8,881 bases of DNA from DAISIK01 sp036822055 (lineage in GTDB: Bacteria; Verrucomicrobiota; Verrucomicrobiia; Opitutales; Puniceicoccaceae). The notes beneath the pieces were generated by a model. It ran no database searches. It was not told the DNA's origin and saw only the letters and a list, made by a program, of their open reading frames with translations. Position 1 is the stretch's first letter; each line of letters opens with the position of its first letter. Where the stretch lies: NCBI GenBank assembly GCA_036822055.1, contig DAISIK010000051.1, forward strand, positions 1-8,881, in the 5' to 3' direction. A program made the translations under genes and the position numbers. Shown here in pieces: positions 5,286 to 8,881 of this stretch.

Positions 5286-8200
5286 GACTGAGCCCGAAAG
5301 CAAAGTTTATCGAATTCGGAGAGATCGTACGACGCCTGCGAGTCTTGTCGTTCTGCGGGATTTTCATCCCCAGTGTCTTGGCAGCGGTTCCAGATGGGCA
5401 TCCTGTTGTGTTGGATATTGATCGCGAGTATATCGTTGAGGGTCAAACCGCCACGGCAACAGCCACCCATGGTGATGGAGATTATGAGTTTTCTATCGTA
5501 GAAAATGAGTTAGGCGCAAGCTTATCTGGTTCAGGTGGTACGCGAACGATTAATGGAAACTTCGATGTCGGTGGCACAGTAAGCATCACTGTCTATGCAG
5601 CAGATGGAAGCTCCGATACTAAAACCATAGACGTTATACGGGTCCAATGGACCGCTTTTGATTCGAACAGCCCAAAGAACAGGGTTAGCAAAGGTACCGA
5701 AGATTCCTTAAACATCCGGCCTGACAAAAATCCTGAATCGGATGACTTTGGGGTTTCGAAGTTAACGGTCACTCTGCGGACCAAACCAACAAAGTATTTG
5801 GACGATTTTAAGGTCAATGTTTCTGGAATGGAATCTGAGGGCTCAACAAGCCAAGCGGACGAAGCGACTTACACGTTTTCTCACCAACAAGACCCAAAAT
5901 CAGAGAACGATAATGCGGTCGACTACAAGGCTTCGATGACAGTTCCCCACGAGCCCACCAAGACCGTCCATGGAGATCTCGAGATATTGATCGGCAAAGT
6001 TTGTGAGGACGATTGTGGTTGTGAGGCAGGAGGCGGCAGTGCCTCCAGTAGCAGCATCGATTTCCTGGTCAGTCTTGGTGCAAGCATGAACGGTCGCGAA
6101 TCAGGGACCCTTAGAGTTTATCGATCTACCCCTGGTGAAGCGATCTATGATCACACCGACTTGAAGTGGCTGGTGAGTCCCAACATACAACTGTTTCCCA
6201 GTCGCGAAAACCCCACCCAGGCACTCTCCTCCGAGGTATTTGCCACGGTGAATGATCTTGAGGGGGATGCTTTCGAGATCGTGACCTACCCAGCTGGCGC
6301 AGTCGGTGAGTTTGATCCAGAAACCGGCCTCTACAGTGCCGATGAGGACGCTCCCTTTCACTATCGGTTCGTGTTCAGTAACCCAGACGGGTCAGAATCC
6401 GGTCTCCAGAATTCTCTCTTCGTCGAACAGTTTAGTCCGGAAGGGCTTCAACGTTCTTACCTGTATGAATGGATTCCCGAGGCATCGAACTGGACTCTCT
6501 TCCGAGACGAAGGGACGTTCCGGGAAACCCTCTTCACAATTGAGTCCGAGGATAGCTCCGCTTTTACGGACGTTAGAAAGATGCAGGTCTTTGACGGTGA
6601 GGGCTATCGTGATGGAATCGAGGAGCGTTCTACCTACGATCGGTTCCCATTTGGAACCCGAATCCGAGAAAGGGTTCGTGGAACTGGAGCCGACGCTCAA
6701 ATAACCCGCTGGGAATACTACCGAAGCGTTCAACAGTATGGGGCTGGGGGTGTTCATGGGATCGGGAGTCCTCGCCTGATAGAATACCCTGGTGGAGATT
6801 GGAGATATTACGAGTACGATTCGGAGGGGAGAGTGCGCCTGGAGGCTTCGGCTTATGGTGATTCTCCGTTTAACGGTCCCGCTTCAGTGATGTCGACTGC
6901 GCGCACTATCGAAACCATACGATCCAGTGCAAATCCGATAGAAACCAAGATCACCCGGCATGCTGGGGTTGAGGTGGCCAGGGAGTTTAATGTTCGAACC
7001 CTTGCGGACGACGGCAACTCCCACACGGTGACGACCTACATGGCTAATTTCCCCAATGCTCTTTGGGACGATCCTGAAAATCGGTGGCGCTCGACTGAGC
7101 AATTTTCCCATGCCACCGAGTTTGGCGGCTACCCAAAGGCCTTGCGGTCTTCAAATGGCCGGGCCACTCTCCACACCTACGAAAGGGACGAGGATGGCAT
7201 TCTTATCACCACCGAGCGTCGAGGCGTCCTGAGTGGCGATCCGGCTACCTCGGAGACCTTCCTGAGCGGCACTGAGACGGTTCGCCGTACCGATGAGGCA
7301 GGCACGGTGACCGAGGAGATTTCCTCTGATATCGTCACCGGCGAGATTGTCGACGGCTGGATGGCGACCGAACAGGACGCCTTTGGCCGGATAACCCGAA
7401 TGGAGTACCTCGACGGGACCTTTTCCACTCGCGCCTACGGTTGCTGCGGGATCGAGGTCGAGCGCGACCGCAACGGTGTCGTCTCCACCTATGGATATGA
7501 TGGCCTCAACCGCCGGATCACAGAAAGCCGCTACGGAATCCTGACCACCTATGAATACGATTCCGATGGACGGGTTATCCGAACGCGCTCCGGACCCGAG
7601 GGAGACCTGTCGATCGTCTCAGAGAGCGACTACGATTCCTCCGGACGGATGCTTCGCTCCCGCACCTCCGCCCCCGGTTTGAACGAAGGCCTCGTTGAGA
7701 CGACGATAACGTACGGAAATACTCCGGAAGGCGGCCAGATCATTACCACCACCCATCCGGACGGATCAACCAGCGTTTCGCTGGCCTACCGCGACGGTTC
7801 GCTCCGCGAAAGTGGTGGCACCGCCGCCGTCGCCCGTCGCCGTTTAATCGGGGTCGATCCGGAAAGCGGGACAGTATTTGAAGCGATCGAAGTATACGAT
7901 GCCGCCGCCGCAATTCCGGAGGAAGCCGCTCGCCTGGTGACCCAAAACATCTCGCGGATGGGGCAGCTCATCCGCACTGAATTTCCGGACGGAGCGGTGT
8001 CGACGATTGAGTATGATCGCGAAGGTCGTCGGATTCGTTCAATCGATCCAGACGGGGTCGTTGAGCTGCGCTCCTATGAAGCCAACGGCAGCATCTCGAT
8101 TGCCGCAGTGGATATGCCCAGTTCCTCCGGTGGAGACCGCAATGGCGTGATCGATCTTGGCGGTACTGACCGCATCACCCGGACTGTTTCCAAGTCAGTT

Positions 8201-8881
8201 CTCCTCGAGGGCATGCCCGCGATTCGGGAAACGACTTTCGTTGCACCAGAAGAAGGTTCAGAGGAGCTATTAGCTGTTCGCACCACCATCCGCAGTCGGG
8301 ACGGGAACCGAAGTGAAAGCTTTGGCCTCGGCAGCGGGACAACGGTTTACTACCGCGAAAGGCCCGAGGGTGGAGACTGGAAGGACCGGACTGAAACTAC
8401 CATCTCTCCGGACGGCACCTCCACCCGCTCCATCTATCGGGACGATTTGCTGGTAAGAACCGAATGGTACACTGCGTCAACTGCCGAGGGCGCGCAGGAG
8501 CTGCTCACCGCGACCGATCATCAATACGATGCGCGGCGAAGACGGATCGCCACAACCGATGCTCGCACTGGGACCACCACGGTTGAGTACAGCATCGGCG
8601 GCCAAGTGATCCGCACCATCAGTCCGGATCCAGACGGCGACGGTCCCCTCGGCCCCCTCGAATCAACCTACACCTACGATTCTATGGGGCGCCCAACCTC
8701 CAGTACCGATCCAGACGGAACCACCACCCACACCACCTATACCCCGCGAGGGGAAGTAGCCAAACAGTGGGGAGCGGGATCCTATCCGGTGGAATACACC
8801 TATGATTTTGCCGGTCGCAAGGAAACCATGACCACCTGGCAGGAATTTGACCTCTCCACCGGAGAGGGGCTTTCAGGGGCC
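5282..8881 (+). CDS. Giant secreted RHS/YD-repeat protein (3' end outside window)
   Basis: The frame is open for 1200 codons from ATG 5282 to the last base of the window without a stop. The start overlaps the TPR gene stop as ATGA. Residues 1-35 form a signal peptide with a long basic n-region (to R20), core V21-V32 and cleavage near A34/A35. Residues about 40-125 resemble an Ig/cadherin-like beta domain. C241, C245 and C247 form CxxxCxC, followed by a Gly/Ser linker and IDFLVSLG, a module I associate with RHS proteins of Verrucomicrobiota-type genomes. YD-type repeats begin near residue 512 and become regular from 739. A YGCCG motif lies at 719-723. RHS repeats form a large beta-cocoon that often encloses a C-terminal toxin or effector; that tip is not in the window. 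No transport or immunity gene is seen. The 3' part is much richer in GC than the 5' part. Confidence 0.9.
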   Translation, partial: MRLSPKAKFIEFGEIVRRLRVLSFCGIFIPSVLAAVPDGHPVVLDIDREYIVEGQTATATATHGDGDYEFSIVENELGASLSGSGGTRTINGNFDVGGTVSITVYAADGSSDTKTIDVIRVQWTAFDSNSPKNRVSKGTEDSLNIRPDKNPESDDFGVSKLTVTLRTKPTKYLDDFKVNVSGMESEGSTSQADEATYTFSHQQDPKSENDNAVDYKASMTVPHEPTKTVHGDLEILIGKVCEDDCGCEAGGGSASSSSIDFLVSLGASMNGRESGTLRVYRSTPGEAIYDHTDLKWLVSPNIQLFPSRENPTQALSSEVFATVNDLEGDAFEIVTYPAGAVGEFDPETGLYSADEDAPFHYRFVFSNPDGSESGLQNSLFVEQFSPEGLQRSYLYEWIPEASNWTLFRDEGTFRETLFTIESEDSSAFTDVRKMQVFDGEGYRDGIEERSTYDRFPFGTRIRERVRGTGADAQITRWEYYRSVQQYGAGGVHGIGSPRLIEYPGGDWRYYEYDSEGRVRLEASAYGDSPFNGPASVMSTARTIETIRSSANPIETKITRHAGVEVAREFNVRTLADDGNSHTVTTYMANFPNALWDDPENRWRSTEQFSHATEFGGYPKALRSSNGRATLHTYERDEDGILITTERRGVLSGDPATSETFLSGTETVRRTDEAGTVTEEISSDIVTGEIVDGWMATEQDAFGRITRMEYLDGTFSTRAYGCCGIEVERDRNGVVSTYGYDGLNRRITESRYGILTTYEYDSDGRVIRTRSGPEGDLSIVSESDYDSSGRMLRSRTSAPGLNEGLVETTITYGNTPEGGQIITTTHPDGSTSVSLAYRDGSLRESGGTAAVARRRLIGVDPESGTVFEAIEVYDAAAAIPEEAARLVTQNISRMGQLIRTEFPDGAVSTIEYDREGRRIRSIDPDGVVELRSYEANGSISIAAVDMPSSSGGDRNGVIDLGGTDRITRTVSKSVLLEGMPAIRETTFVAPEEGSEELLAVRTTIRSRDGNRSESFGLGSGTTVYYRERPEGGDWKDRTETTISPDGTSTRSIYRDDLLVRTEWYTASTAEGAQELLTATDHQYDARRRRIATTDARTGTTTVEYSIGGQVIRTISPDPDGDGPLGPLESTYTYDSMGRPTSSTDPDGTTTHTTYTPRGEVAKQWGAGSYPVEYTYDFAGRKETMTTWQEFDLSTGEGLSGA
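7493..8820 (+). repeat. YD-repeat (RHS core) coding array
   Basis: This is the regular part of the RHS core. Tyr of the YD/Yx motif falls at residues 739, 759, 784, 911, 932, 1082, 1103, 1132, 1153 and 1174. Successive motifs are often 20-21 residues apart (739-759, 911-932, 1082-1103, 1132-1153-1174). Typical units read TYEYDSDGRVIRT, TIEYDREGRRIRS, HQYDARRRRIAT and TYTYDSMGRPTSS. At DNA level the copies share only short strings such as ATCCAGACGG, so these are old, diverged repeats and not a recent expansion. The array runs off the window. Confidence 0.8.

Noticed and set aside
4852..5367. 171-codon minus-strand open frame over the TPR/RHS junction
   Set aside because: It is antisense to the TPR 3' end and the RHS 5' end. 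Its Arg/Ser/Gly-rich translation has no recognisable motif.
6392..6757. 121-codon minus-strand frame, and others at 7177-7428 and 8074-8289, antisense to the RHS gene
   Set aside because: The continuous 1200-codon plus-strand frame with signal peptide and YD repeats explains this DNA. The antisense frames are by-products of its codon pattern.
5282..8881. Toxin tip or immunity gene for the RHS protein
   Set aside because: The frame is still in YD repeats at the window edge. No tip domain, core-closing motif or immunity gene is visible, so none is claimed.

Overview
The window looks like chromosomal DNA of a Gram-negative, envelope-rich bacterium, most likely a member of the Verrucomicrobiota or a relative. 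This rests on recalled family resemblance: a DUF1573 / rhodanese / MauE-DoxX gene set, a Tat-type signal, and a very large RHS protein with a Cys-rich pre-core module and a 'YGCCG' motif. No 16S, tRNA, IS element or CRISPR array is visible, so the placement is an inference. Base composition is near 50% GC over most of the window and rises above 60% in the last 1.7 kb.

Left part (1-1833). After about 190 bases of non-coding DNA with short repeats and palindromes, a plus-strand cluster encodes three envelope proteins: a secreted DUF1573 protein (195-848), a membrane-anchored rhodanese domain (890-1366) and a four-helix MauE/DoxX-like membrane protein with a CGCFG motif (1315-1809). All three carry conserved cysteines, and together they suggest an extracytoplasmic thiol/sulfur-redox unit. 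A TTGACA box at 159 is placed so that the first gene's mRNA could begin at or very near its AUG.

Middle part (1834-3038). A convergent minus-strand gene (1834-2652) encodes an MTA/SAH-nucleosidase-fold protein with a signal peptide and altered active-site residues. Twenty-six bases from its start, a small plus-strand gene (2679-2930) encodes an 83-residue protein with a twin-arginine signal. It is followed by a compact 80-base regulatory-looking segment: a Shine-Dalgarno sequence, a 12-codon open frame, and a strong 14-bp terminator hairpin with a T-run that ends directly on the next gene's ATG.

Right part (3039-8881). A 748-residue cytoplasmic TPR-type protein (3039-5285) overlaps by ATGA the start of a giant secreted RHS/YD-repeat protein (5282 to beyond the window edge, at least 1200 residues). 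The RHS protein has a signal peptide, an Ig-like N-terminal part, a short CxxxCxC module and then YD repeats at about 21-residue spacing. Its C-terminal tip, where a toxin or other effector domain would sit, lies outside the window. The TPR/RHS pair, with its attenuator-like leader, is the most unusual part of the window.
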